From: an uncultured Actinomyces sp.
GTDB lineage: Bacteria; Actinomycetota; Actinomycetes; Actinomycetales; Actinomycetaceae
Direction: 5' to 3'
Assembly: GCA_900541895.1 (NCBI GenBank)
Contig: UWSI01000033.1
Span: forward strand, 1-17,655
Length of the DNA: 17,655 nt
A program made the position numbers and the translations under genes. Positions 7,636 through 15,083 of this stretch are shown here, piece by piece. Numbering within the stretch: the stretch's first letter is position 1; every line of letters begins with the position of its first letter. The notes under the pieces were generated by a model, which saw only the letters and a list, made by a program, of their open reading frames with translations, was not told the origin of the DNA and ran no database searches.

Positions 7636-9000
7636 TCAGCGGTGGCGACGGAAAGGCACCCACGAACGACGGTCAGCTGGCGCCTCTTCTGGATGGTCCA
7701 ATAGGCCTCGGGAAATCGCGGAAGCAAACGGTGGCCACATCGGCACTCGGCCAACCAAAACGCACTGAATTGCCCAGGCGATATCGCCGCTGCGAGGCCT
7801 CGACTCTTCAATCCGCTCATTGTCAAAGGACAAGGCATGAAGCCACTGTCCAGGCTGGACAATAAGCTCATCGTTAATGAAATCCAACCACGAGCGGTAA
7901 CAGTGTTCGTAGTGCTCGACTTCACCTTCGCTGGCACCGTCATCGCGCAGTGCTCGTGCAAGTGATACCGCGGCGCAGACGCCTTCACAGGCGACCCACA
8001 TGAAGTGTCGGTCGTCCAGAATTTCCGCCTCGTGATGCTCGAAGCCCACCGAGGTCACAAATCCCGCGTAGCCCTTCTTACGCCATCCATCAACGCGTGC
8101 TCGCTCGAAGAAGTCTTGCCCGGCTTCGAGAAGCGCGTCATCACTCTTACGCCCTAGGGACCTCAAGGCTGCGCGAACCTGAATGCACAGCCGGGACCAG
8201 CGCAGCAAGCTGCCGATCTGCACGCCTTCAAGCACCGGAGTTGCAGACCAATGCTCCCATTTCTTCGACCAATCGGCCTCGGTTTGAGGAACGGGGGAGA
8301 GCTCCTCGATATCGATGTATTCGCCCACCCTCCACGAGGCCTCGCTTCCCATCTGCACGACCGTGCGGGTGATGGATTCGGCTCGGTCGATCCATACGGG
8401 GTCGGCGGTTGCCTCGGCAGCTGCTAGGTACGCCTCGGCGGTCGAAGCAAGGGTTCCAAGGGAGATAATTGGCGCCTTGTGCTGCGTACTTCCCGAGGCT
8501 ATGGCTCCGTAGACCAGTCCGTTGGGGGCAAGCCAACGGCGCTCTTGCTCGTGGAGGGCATCAAGGAGGAGCTCGTGGGCACTGGGGCGATTGGCAACCG
8601 TCGCGGCCGCGCTCGCACTGATGAGCAGTGCGTTATCAAGCTGGTAGTCGATTTCTCCGCTGCGCACGTCAGCCTTGTATTCATCGGAATTGATGGTTTC
8701 CGGATCGTCGGTGGCAGTCGCTTCGGGAAGCTTGTGAAGATGATCGTGGATGACACGGCGAAGAGTCTTAGTCGCGTGGTCGGCATAGCGTCGTGAACCA
8801 GGAAGGCCAAGAAGCGTTCCCAAGGAAAAAGCGTGGAGCATTCGAGCGCTGAGGCTGAATTGATCGCGTTCACTGGGTTCCTCGCCGTCTGGACCTTCAC
8901 TAAACCCCGAAGGCGTCGTACTCACTTTTGCTTCTGCGATCAGTGCTTGAAGTTGTGCTGACAGCCAGCGATTGTGCTCGATCGAATCCAACCAGCCCAT
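7636..9000 (-). CDS. AGE/YihS-family (alpha/alpha)6-barrel protein, apparently lacking catalytic histidines (454 aa)
   Basis: The protein resembles the N-acylglucosamine 2-epimerase / sulfoquinovose-mannose isomerase family, which interconverts keto and aldo sugars. Family-like segments in order are HNRWL (9-13), the LSARMLHAFS helix (50-59, keeping the substrate arginine, here R53), WIDRA (203-207), RVGEYID (224-230), WSRLCIQVRAAL (268-279) and DIAWAIQCVLVGRVP (406-420). Aligned by eye to the YihS pattern from memory, the three conserved histidines (176, 248 and 383 in YihS numbering) fall on S186, S264 and W409, and the glutamate three residues after the second histidine becomes R267. It may be a pseudoenzyme or a divergent subfamily. 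The length is slightly above the family's usual 390-420. The start ATG has a strong AGGAGA site. It is divergent from pgm, so sugar metabolism is a reasonable context. Confidence 0.72.
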   Translation of the reverse strand: MGWLDSIEHNRWLSAQLQALIAEAKVSTTPSGFSEGPDGEEPSERDQFSLSARMLHAFSLGTLLGLPGSRRYADHATKTLRRVIHDHLHKLPEATATDDPETINSDEYKADVRSGEIDYQLDNALLISASAAATVANRPSAHELLLDALHEQERRWLAPNGLVYGAIASGSTQHKAPIISLGTLASTAEAYLAAAEATADPVWIDRAESITRTVVQMGSEASWRVGEYIDIEELSPVPQTEADWSKKWEHWSATPVLEGVQIGSLLRWSRLCIQVRAALRSLGRKSDDALLEAGQDFFERARVDGWRKKGYAGFVTSVGFEHHEAEILDDRHFMWVACEGVCAAVSLARALRDDGASEGEVEHYEHCYRSWLDFINDELIVQPGQWLHALSFDNERIEESRPRSGDIAWAIQCVLVGRVPMWPPFASAISRGLLDHPEEAPADRRSWVPFRRHR

Positions 9001-9176
9001 GGGGGTCTCCTTTGTCTTCCATGCATGTCGCGCTGCGTCGTTGCCGGGGCGACATTCACATTGAGTTTAACGCAAGGGAGTAAAGCGTGTGAGTAGGCCA
9101 ATCTGCTTGCGGAGTGAATCTGTCCCTTATCGTGAAATACCTTGCACGGTTTAGGGAAACATTGCAGACTAAAAGC
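9001..9176. promoter_or_regulatory. Divergent intergenic region between the AGE-like gene and pgm
   Basis: This region must hold the promoters of both flanking genes. For pgm, TATCGT at 9128-9133 fits a TAnnnT -10, with TTGCGG at 9107-9112 only 15 bases upstream, a weak match. A CATGCATG palindrome (9020-9027) lies near the AGE-like gene start. No larger operator or riboswitch is evident. Confidence 0.3.
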
Positions 9177-10850
9177 ATGTTTGATCGAGCTGGCACTGTT
9201 GCCCTTCCCGAAGACCTTACTGATATTGATGCGCTGATTTCCGCGTATTACGACATTGAGCCGGATCCCTCAAACCCCGATCAACGGGTGTCTTTTGGTA
9301 CCTCCGGTCACCGCGGTAGCGCATTCGATGGCAAGTTCAATGAAGCACACATCGCTGCGATTACCCAGGCGATTGTTGACTACCGAGCCGAGCAGGGTTT
9401 CAACGGCCCGCTTTTCATCGGTCGTGACACCCACGCGCTGAGTGAACCCGCATGGCGCACCGCCCTGGAAGTCTTGGCCGCAAATAATGTCGATGTTCGC
9501 ATCGACGCACGTGGTTCCTACACTCCGACCCCTGCGGTTTCTGTGGCGATTCTCGGTGCAAATGGAGCTCCCAAGCACCTGCGTACGACTGGGGAAGGGC
9601 TGGCCGACGGTATTGTTGTCACCCCCAGCCACAACCCGCCTCGTGACGGCGGATTCAAGTACAACCCGCCTCACGGTGGTCCCGCGGACTCCGATGCGAC
9701 CTCGTGGATCGCCAAGCGCGCAAACGAAATCCTTGAAAAGGGCTGGCGCAGCGTCGATCGCGTGCTGGGTTCGGACCTGCTGGATCACCCCAGCATCCAC
9801 CGTTTCGATTACCTCGCCTACTATGTCGATCAGCTTGACCAGGTGATCGATATTGATGCGATTCGCGAGGCCGGCGTGCGCATTGGCGCCGATCCCCTCG
9901 GTGGCGCTTCGGTGGACTACTGGGGAGCGATCGCCGAGCGTTACGGCTTGGAACTGACCGTTGTGAACCCCAAGGTTGACCCCGCATGGTCCTTCATGAC
10001 ACTGGACTGGGATGGAAAGATCCGCATGGATTGCTCCTCTCCCTATGCGATGGCTTCTCTTCGCGATGCAATGACTCCGGATGAGAACGGAAATACTCCC
10101 TACGACATTGCGACCGGAAATGACGCCGACTCGGACCGTCACGGAATCGTGACGCCCGACGGTTTGATGAATCCGAACCACTACCTGGCCGTTGCGATCG
10201 AGTACCTGTTCACGCATCGCCCGAACTGGCCCGCAGAAGCTGCGGTCGGTAAGACCCTGGTGTCCTCGGCCCTCATCGACCGCGTTGCTGATTCGATTGG
10301 CCGAAAGCTCGTTGAGGTCCCCGTCGGCTTCAAGTACTTCGTTCCCGGTTTGGTTAGTGCTGAGCTCGGTTTCGGTGGCGAGGAAAGCGCAGGAGCCTCC
10401 TTCCTTCGTAAGGATGGCACCGTGTGGTCCACCGATAAGGACGGAATCATCTTGGCGCTGCTTGCCTCTGAGATTCTGGCTGTTACCGGCAAGACGCCCT
10501 CGCAGCTGCACGAAGAACAGGTCGAACGTTTCGGGGCCTCGGCTTATGCGCGAATCGATGCGCCTGCGAACCGTGAAGAAAAGGCGAAGCTTGCCGCTTT
10601 GTCGCCCGAGGACGTTTCTGCAACTGAACTGGCCGGTGACCCCATCACCGCAAAGCTCGTGCGCGCGCCGGGTAACGACGCAGCGATCGGTGGCCTGAAG
10701 GTGACAACCGATGTTGCGTGGTTTGCTGCCCGTCCTTCGGGCACCGAGGATGTCTACAAGATCTATGCCGAGTCCTTCCGTGGAGCCGAGCACCTTGCTC
10801 AGGTTCAGGAAGCGGCGAAGCAATTGGTGAGCGAGGCCTTGAAGGGCTGA
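9177..10850 (+). CDS. pgm: Phosphoglucomutase, alpha-D-glucose-phosphate specific (557 aa)
   Basis: Interconverts glucose 1-phosphate and glucose 6-phosphate, linking glycogen and wall-sugar synthesis to glycolysis in the cytoplasm. Numbering from ATG 9177, the protein has FGTSGHRG near the N-terminus, the phosphoserine loop TPSHNP (S151), the metal loop DADSDR (D316, D318, D320), the sugar-binding GGEESAG (about 400-406) and the phosphate-binding RPSGTEDVYK (R519 onward). All four active-site loops of the alpha-D-phosphohexomutase family are intact, and the length is typical. Start choice is open. ATG 9177 matches where homologues begin but lacks a close ribosome site. An in-frame TTG at 9162 has AGGG (9153-9156) five bases ahead and would give 562 residues. 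A GTG at 9114 is less likely. Confidence 0.95.
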   Translation: MFDRAGTVALPEDLTDIDALISAYYDIEPDPSNPDQRVSFGTSGHRGSAFDGKFNEAHIAAITQAIVDYRAEQGFNGPLFIGRDTHALSEPAWRTALEVLAANNVDVRIDARGSYTPTPAVSVAILGANGAPKHLRTTGEGLADGIVVTPSHNPPRDGGFKYNPPHGGPADSDATSWIAKRANEILEKGWRSVDRVLGSDLLDHPSIHRFDYLAYYVDQLDQVIDIDAIREAGVRIGADPLGGASVDYWGAIAERYGLELTVVNPKVDPAWSFMTLDWDGKIRMDCSSPYAMASLRDAMTPDENGNTPYDIATGNDADSDRHGIVTPDGLMNPNHYLAVAIEYLFTHRPNWPAEAAVGKTLVSSALIDRVADSIGRKLVEVPVGFKYFVPGLVSAELGFGGEESAGASFLRKDGTVWSTDKDGIILALLASEILAVTGKTPSQLHEEQVERFGASAYARIDAPANREEKAKLAALSPEDVSATELAGDPITAKLVRAPGNDAAIGGLKVTTDVAWFAARPSGTEDVYKIYAESFRGAEHLAQVQEAAKQLVSEALKG

Positions 10851-10869
10851 GTTTCGCAGAGAAAGCGTT

Positions 10870-10906
10870 GTGGGGTGCGGAGTTGCATTGCGGCGCTGCA
10901 CCCCAC
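10870..10906 (+). terminator. Candidate terminator of pgm
   Basis: A perfect 9-bp inverted repeat, GTGGGGTGC / GCACCCCAC, encloses 19 bases and is followed by TGTTATTC. It lies 20 bases after the pgm stop. The loop is long and the T-tract is weak, so it may be a partly factor-dependent terminator. Confidence 0.55.
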
Positions 10907-10962
10907 TGTTATTCACGTTCAGGATTTGCGGCCTTGGTGGAAAAAGAGCCTCCTGACCGGTA

Positions 10963-10972
10963 CCTTTAAAGG
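10963..10972. promoter_or_regulatory. Palindrome CCTTTAAAGG in the nirK operon promoter region
   Basis: A 10-bp perfect palindrome 31 bases before the first operon gene, overlapping a second palindrome GGTACC (10959-10964). It sits about where a promoter is expected (weak CTGACC-18-CATTAA, 10953-10982), so a repressor could act here. The palindrome is short and could be chance. Confidence 0.3.
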
Positions 10973-11003
10973 GTCTCATTAAAGCAGGAGAGGTCCGGTA
11001 AAA

Positions 11004-12221
11004 ATGGCGGAAAGAACGCAAGAAGGTGCGGATACGTTAACCTCTGCACGCCCGCCTTTTCCCTGGCGCCGGATGATCCTCCTCATGGGTGCGGCAGTTG
11101 GACTTCTTGCGGGACTTGACGCAGCTCTTGTTCGCTTGGGTGCTCTTGCTCCCGTGGGCTCCACTGATTTGGGCGTAATCCACGGAATCCTCATGGTCTA
11201 CGGCTTCCTGGGAACAGCGATCTGTTTAGAACGTGCGGTAGCGCTGAACTCTCGATGGGCCTACCTTTCCCCAGCTACCTCGGCGCTCGCGGGAATTGCC
11301 GCCATTGTCATCTCTCAAAGCCCTGCGGTCGCCCATTTCATTTCCACATTGCCGCTTCCGGCTTACCTGAGCCGCATCCTTCCCGGATATCAATCCCAAC
11401 GGATGCTCCCAGCGGTGCTGTGGACAATCTCCATGATCACCCTGATCATGATCTATCGGCACGTGTGGAGAAAACGTCAGGCCTCCTACCCAGTCCTCAT
11501 CCAGCTGATCGCTGCCTGCGTCGGCCTGTGTGGGATCCTCTTGTGGATGCGAGGCTTGGAAGTCGCTCTCATCATGCCCTGGTGGCTATTCTTCTTGGTT
11601 CTGACGATCATCGGTGAGCGACTTGAGCTGGCACGCCTTGCCTTCAGTGAGACAACCGAGAAACGAATCTTGGTCTGGGTCGCTGCTCTGTTCATCTCGC
11701 TTGCGCTCACGCTGATTGTTCCCCTTGTCGCCTACCCGCTTCTGGGGATCTCCCTTGCGGCCCTTGCGATCGATATGGGTTATCACGACGTCGCCCTCAA
11801 AACCATCAAAATCCCTGGAATCCCGCGTCTTTCAGCAGTTGCGATGCTCGCGGGATATGGGTGGGCACTGCTTCCTGCTCTCCTCTGGATCGCCGCGCCA
11901 CCAAGCTTTTCCGGCTACGGCTACGATGCGATTGTCCACGCCCTGACAGTGGGTTTTGCAGTCTCCATGGTCATTGCGCACGCGCCGGTTATTATTCCCT
12001 CGGTGATTCGTCGCGAGGTTCCCTACCACTTCTCGATGTGGGTCCCTTTGGCTCTTTTCCACCTGAGCTTGCTGATTCGTTTCCTGTCTGGCGCGCGCGA
12101 GGCCGCACTTCCCTGGCGCTTTGGCGGAGCGCTGGGAGTGTGCGCATTCCTCCTCTTCGTGATTACGACTGCGAGCGTGACAATTGCGAACACAAGGCGT
12201 GATCGGAGCGCCCATGCCTGA
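11004..12221 (+). CDS. Polytopic membrane protein, tentatively NnrS-like, first gene of the nirK operon (405 aa)
   Basis: About ten to twelve transmembrane segments fill residues 25-395. Conserved-looking motifs sit in or near helices: HGILMVYGFLGT followed by ERAVAL (60-81), YHDVALKT (260-267), VHALTVGF (311-318), AHAPVIIPSVIRREVPYH (325-342) and LFHLSLLIR (351-359). The intramembrane histidines (H60, H312, H326, H353) suggest heme or copper binding, as in NnrS-type NO-response proteins, but the family assignment is from pattern only. ATG follows a strong AGGAGAGG site. The gene overlaps the next by 8 bases, and the third gene is nirK, so a role in NO handling, copper supply or electron transfer to NirK is inferred. 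Confidence 0.7.
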   Translation: MAERTQEGADTLTSARPPFPWRRMILLMGAAVGLLAGLDAALVRLGALAPVGSTDLGVIHGILMVYGFLGTAICLERAVALNSRWAYLSPATSALAGIAAIVISQSPAVAHFISTLPLPAYLSRILPGYQSQRMLPAVLWTISMITLIMIYRHVWRKRQASYPVLIQLIAACVGLCGILLWMRGLEVALIMPWWLFFLVLTIIGERLELARLAFSETTEKRILVWVAALFISLALTLIVPLVAYPLLGISLAALAIDMGYHDVALKTIKIPGIPRLSAVAMLAGYGWALLPALLWIAAPPSFSGYGYDAIVHALTVGFAVSMVIAHAPVIIPSVIRREVPYHFSMWVPLALFHLSLLIRFLSGAREAALPWRFGGALGVCAFLLFVITTASVTIANTRRDRSAHA

Positions 12222-13590
12222 GATTTCTTCTTCTGGGGCGGGACTGAGTATCGGTGCGGGACCGGCGGGCGCTCCCACCGGCGCCCCGGGACGCGGACGC
12301 CCCTCCCGAATGCGCATCGATCGCTTGGGAACCACGTGGATGATCATCGCGGTTCTCATGGCAGTAGTAACCCTCTTCCTTCACCGCCACATGCCGCAGC
12401 CTCTGTGGACCATGATCCACTTGGTGACATTAGGCGTCTTAAGCAATGGAATTTTCCAATGGTCATGGTTTTTTGCCCGCTCCCTTGCACGTCTGGCAGC
12501 CGATGATCGCAGAGCCCACTCGGACAACCTGCGTCGGATGTTGGGCTTCAATGCATGTTTTGCTTTGCTCTTTATTTCGATGTGGCTTGGTTGGTTCATC
12601 GGAACTGTCGTTGCGGCAACGGGTATTGCTGCAATTGCTGCCTGGCATGGAGCCGCGATGCTGTCGGTTCTTCGCGAGCGTTTGGCCTCGCGCTTTGTCA
12701 TTGTCGTGCGCTACTACGTGTGTGCCGCAGCTTTCTTTGTACTCACCGCACTTCTTGCTGGTTTCGTCACCACCACAATGTTTTCTTCTTCCATTCCCGA
12801 GGCCTTCCTGGCGATGCGCGATCGTCTGACCTTTGCGCATGCACTCAGTGGCGTCGGTGGTTGGTTGGGATTAAGCATCGGCGGCACCGCGATTACCTTG
12901 GGGCCAACAATCTTGCGTACGCGGATGTCTCCCGATGCAGTTTCTTGGGGTATTAAAGTTCTTCCGCCCTGGTGCGTCAGTTTGCTGATCGCGGTATGTG
13001 GAGCTCTCTTAGGAGTGATGCCCCTGGTCGGTGCCGGAATTTTAGGTGCGGCAGCCTGCGCGATTATGGGAATTCTTATCCCCTATGCGCGTGTTTTAGC
13101 AGCAAAGAAACCTCAAGAGTATTCCGCATGGTCATTCCTGATCGGATTGGGATGGATTGCCCTCGGCATTCTTTTCTTGGGAATCATGGCGCTTTTTGTC
13201 AGTACGCCGAGCCAGATACGGGTACTGACCATGATGTGGCTTCCGATTATTGGAGCGGGTGGTTTTGTCCAGCTTTTTGAGGGAGCACTGAGCTATCTGA
13301 TGCCAGTTGTCATCGGAGGCGGTCCTTCGGTTGTCAGAATTGGTATCGCGATTCTTGACTGGCAGTTTGCGTTGCGCGTGTCGCTGAGAAATGGAGCCCT
13401 GTTCCTTCAAGTTGTCCTTTTCTGTGCTGCCGCAAGCACAGCGGTTACTACTCTTCGATATGCGCTCTGGCTGGTCGTGATTATGACCTTCGCAATTGAC
13501 ATCGTGATGTTTGCGCGCGCGGGAAAAAATCAAGCACGAGCGCGTCTAGAACGCATCAAAGAGATGAGTGAAAGTAGGAAGGCTCAATGA
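12214..13590 (+). CDS. Polytopic membrane protein resembling the N-terminal membrane module of actinobacterial multicopper oxidases (458 aa)
   Basis: A Gly/Pro/Ala-rich cytoplasmic N-terminus of about 30 residues is followed by roughly ten to twelve helices. Characteristic segments, numbered from ATG 12214, are IHLVTLGVLSNGIFQWSWFF (68-87), FAHALSGVGGWLGL (207-220) with GPTILRTRM (230-238), and QLFEGALSYLMPVVIGGGP (353-371). From memory, very similar segments occur in the membrane half of large actinobacterial proteins whose C-terminal half is a cupredoxin/NirK-type enzyme. Here that enzyme is the separate next gene, joined by a 4-base ATGA overlap. H69 and H209 could bind heme. ATG 12214 has GGAG five bases upstream; an upstream in-frame TTG (12184) has no such site. 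Its function is not established; wiring quinol electrons to NirK is my inference. Confidence 0.72.
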   Translation: MPEISSSGAGLSIGAGPAGAPTGAPGRGRPSRMRIDRLGTTWMIIAVLMAVVTLFLHRHMPQPLWTMIHLVTLGVLSNGIFQWSWFFARSLARLAADDRRAHSDNLRRMLGFNACFALLFISMWLGWFIGTVVAATGIAAIAAWHGAAMLSVLRERLASRFVIVVRYYVCAAAFFVLTALLAGFVTTTMFSSSIPEAFLAMRDRLTFAHALSGVGGWLGLSIGGTAITLGPTILRTRMSPDAVSWGIKVLPPWCVSLLIAVCGALLGVMPLVGAGILGAAACAIMGILIPYARVLAAKKPQEYSAWSFLIGLGWIALGILFLGIMALFVSTPSQIRVLTMMWLPIIGAGGFVQLFEGALSYLMPVVIGGGPSVVRIGIAILDWQFALRVSLRNGALFLQVVLFCAAASTAVTTLRYALWLVVIMTFAIDIVMFARAGKNQARARLERIKEMSESRKAQ

Positions 13591-15008
13591 GCGAAGAAAC
13601 CACCGGACCCTCGCGGGCAGCAATGGTCTTCACTGGCCTTGGCGCTGTTGTCGCACTGGTTCTTGCCAGTGTCCTAGCTGGCGGAAGTAACGCAACGCAA
13701 AACTCAGTGGCGGGGAATACCCCAAGCGTGGCCTCGTCAACTCAGGTGAAAGAAACCGGCGAAACCACCCACGTGGAAATCGGTGTCCAAGGAATGTCTT
13801 TCACGCCCTCTGTCATTCATGTTCCTGCGGGAAATCGCCTGCACATCACTTTCACAAACACCGCGGAGCAACGTCACGACCTGGTTTTGGCCAATGGGCA
13901 AACGACCGGGTCTCTGGCCCCGGGAGCAAGCGCGGAGCTGGATGCCGGAGTGATCACAGCCGATACCGAAGGCTGGTGCTCACTTCCAGGACACCGTGAG
14001 ATGGGGATGACGCTCAGCATTGTTGCCGATGGCGCACCGGGCGGTTCTGCCGCAGCGGGCTCGCACTCTGGCGGCGCCTCCCACAACCACGAGGTTGCAA
14101 CGGGGAGGGGAATCCCAACTGCAGACCAGCTGCGAGCCTATGCGGCGAAAGTCGATCCCTATCCCGCTGAAGTTGCACCGGCCTCGGAAGAAAAAGATCA
14201 CTACTACACCCTGGTTGCACGCGATGATATCGTGCAGAACCTGAGCGACAATGTCAGCCGGACGGTCTGGACTTTCAACGGGAATACTCCGGCGCCCACC
14301 CTGCGTGGAAAGATTGGCGATACCTTCCACATCACCCTCAAAAACGAAGGGACAATGGGGCATTCTCTGGACTTCCACGCGGGCGATATTGCGCCAGATG
14401 AGGCCATGAAGACCATCGATCCGGGGCAAACGCTGGAATACACCTTCACAGCGAAGGCAGCCGGTATCTGGATGTATCACTGCTCGACGCACCCCATGTC
14501 TATGCACATTGCTAACGGCATGACCGGTGCGGTGATTATTGACCCCACTGATCTGCGCCCAGTGGATCACGAGTACGCGATGGTTGCGACCGAGCTGTAC
14601 TTGGGGGACAACGGTGGTACTGCGAACGCAACGAAGATCGCCTCGATGATGCCTGACCTGCAGGCATTCAACGGTCGCCCCTTCCAGTACGATGCGCACC
14701 CCCTCAAGGTGAAGGTCGGTCAGCGCGTGCGTTTCTGGCTGATGGATTCGGGCCCAAATACCGCCATGTCCTTCCACATCGTCGGTGGTCAATTCGATAC
14801 CGTCTGGGATGAAGGTGGGTACACGCTCATCGACGGCGGCAATGCCATTAGCCGTGGGGGAGGGGGGTCTCAGACCTTCCCCATGCTTCCCGCGCAGGGT
14901 GGTTTTGTGGAGCTTTCCTTTAAGGAGCCGGGTACCTACACCTTCGTTAACCACATCATGAGCCTTGCTGAGGCCGGAGCTCACGGAAAGATTGAAGTGA
15001 CTAACTAA
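13587..15008 (+). CDS. nirK: Membrane-anchored three-domain copper nitrite reductase with N-terminal cupredoxin (473 aa)
   Basis: Reduces nitrite to nitric oxide outside the membrane. Residues 12-31 form a signal anchor without a lipobox. Residues about 62-147 are a blue-copper domain with ligands H97, C131, H136 and M141 (CSLPGH...GM). Residues 149-170 are a Gly/Ser/His linker. Residues about 205-473 are the two-domain NirK/AniA core. Type 1 copper ligands are H259, C299, H307 and M312. Type 2 ligands are H264, H298 and H456. The catalytic pair is D262 and H397. The C-to-H spacing of 8 in the type 1 loop matches AniA. The fused N-terminal cupredoxin recalls Hyphomicrobium denitrificans NirK and may pass electrons to the core. 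It is translationally coupled to the preceding membrane protein gene (ATGA), with AGGAAGG just upstream. No NO reductase gene is in the window. A related multicopper oxidase is less likely, given the D/H catalytic pair. Confidence 0.92.
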   Translation: MSEETTGPSRAAMVFTGLGAVVALVLASVLAGGSNATQNSVAGNTPSVASSTQVKETGETTHVEIGVQGMSFTPSVIHVPAGNRLHITFTNTAEQRHDLVLANGQTTGSLAPGASAELDAGVITADTEGWCSLPGHREMGMTLSIVADGAPGGSAAAGSHSGGASHNHEVATGRGIPTADQLRAYAAKVDPYPAEVAPASEEKDHYYTLVARDDIVQNLSDNVSRTVWTFNGNTPAPTLRGKIGDTFHITLKNEGTMGHSLDFHAGDIAPDEAMKTIDPGQTLEYTFTAKAAGIWMYHCSTHPMSMHIANGMTGAVIIDPTDLRPVDHEYAMVATELYLGDNGGTANATKIASMMPDLQAFNGRPFQYDAHPLKVKVGQRVRFWLMDSGPNTAMSFHIVGGQFDTVWDEGGYTLIDGGNAISRGGGGSQTFPMLPAQGGFVELSFKEPGTYTFVNHIMSLAEAGAHGKIEVTN

Positions 15009-15045
15009 CCCACGTTCAAGGGGTGCGCGGCACCATAAGCGTGGG
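15009..15045 (+). terminator. Stem-loop after nirK, possible terminator
   Basis: The outer stem CCCACG (15009-15014) pairs with CGTGGG (15040-15045). Inside, GGTGC (15022-15026) pairs with GCACC (15030-15034) over a 3-base loop. It starts directly after the stop codon. No U-tract follows, so termination is uncertain. Confidence 0.4.
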
Positions 15046-15071
15046 GAGTGCCAAAGGTAGCTAAGAACGCA

Positions 15072-15077
15072 TAAACT
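15072..15077 (+). promoter_or_regulatory. Candidate -10 for a leaderless MFS transporter transcript
   Basis: TAAACT fits the actinobacterial TAnnnT consensus and ends 6 bases before GTG 15084, so transcription would begin at the start codon. GTGCCA (15048-15053) is a 4/6 match to TTGACA with an 18-base spacer. No Shine-Dalgarno sequence is present, which supports a leaderless start. Confidence 0.4.
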
Positions 15078-15083
15078 GGCACA

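Noticed and set aside
9270..11021. 583-codon reading frame antisense to pgm
   Set aside because: It lies opposite a complete phosphoglucomutase with all motifs intact, shows no recognisable domain, and is the expected by-product of high-GC third positions.
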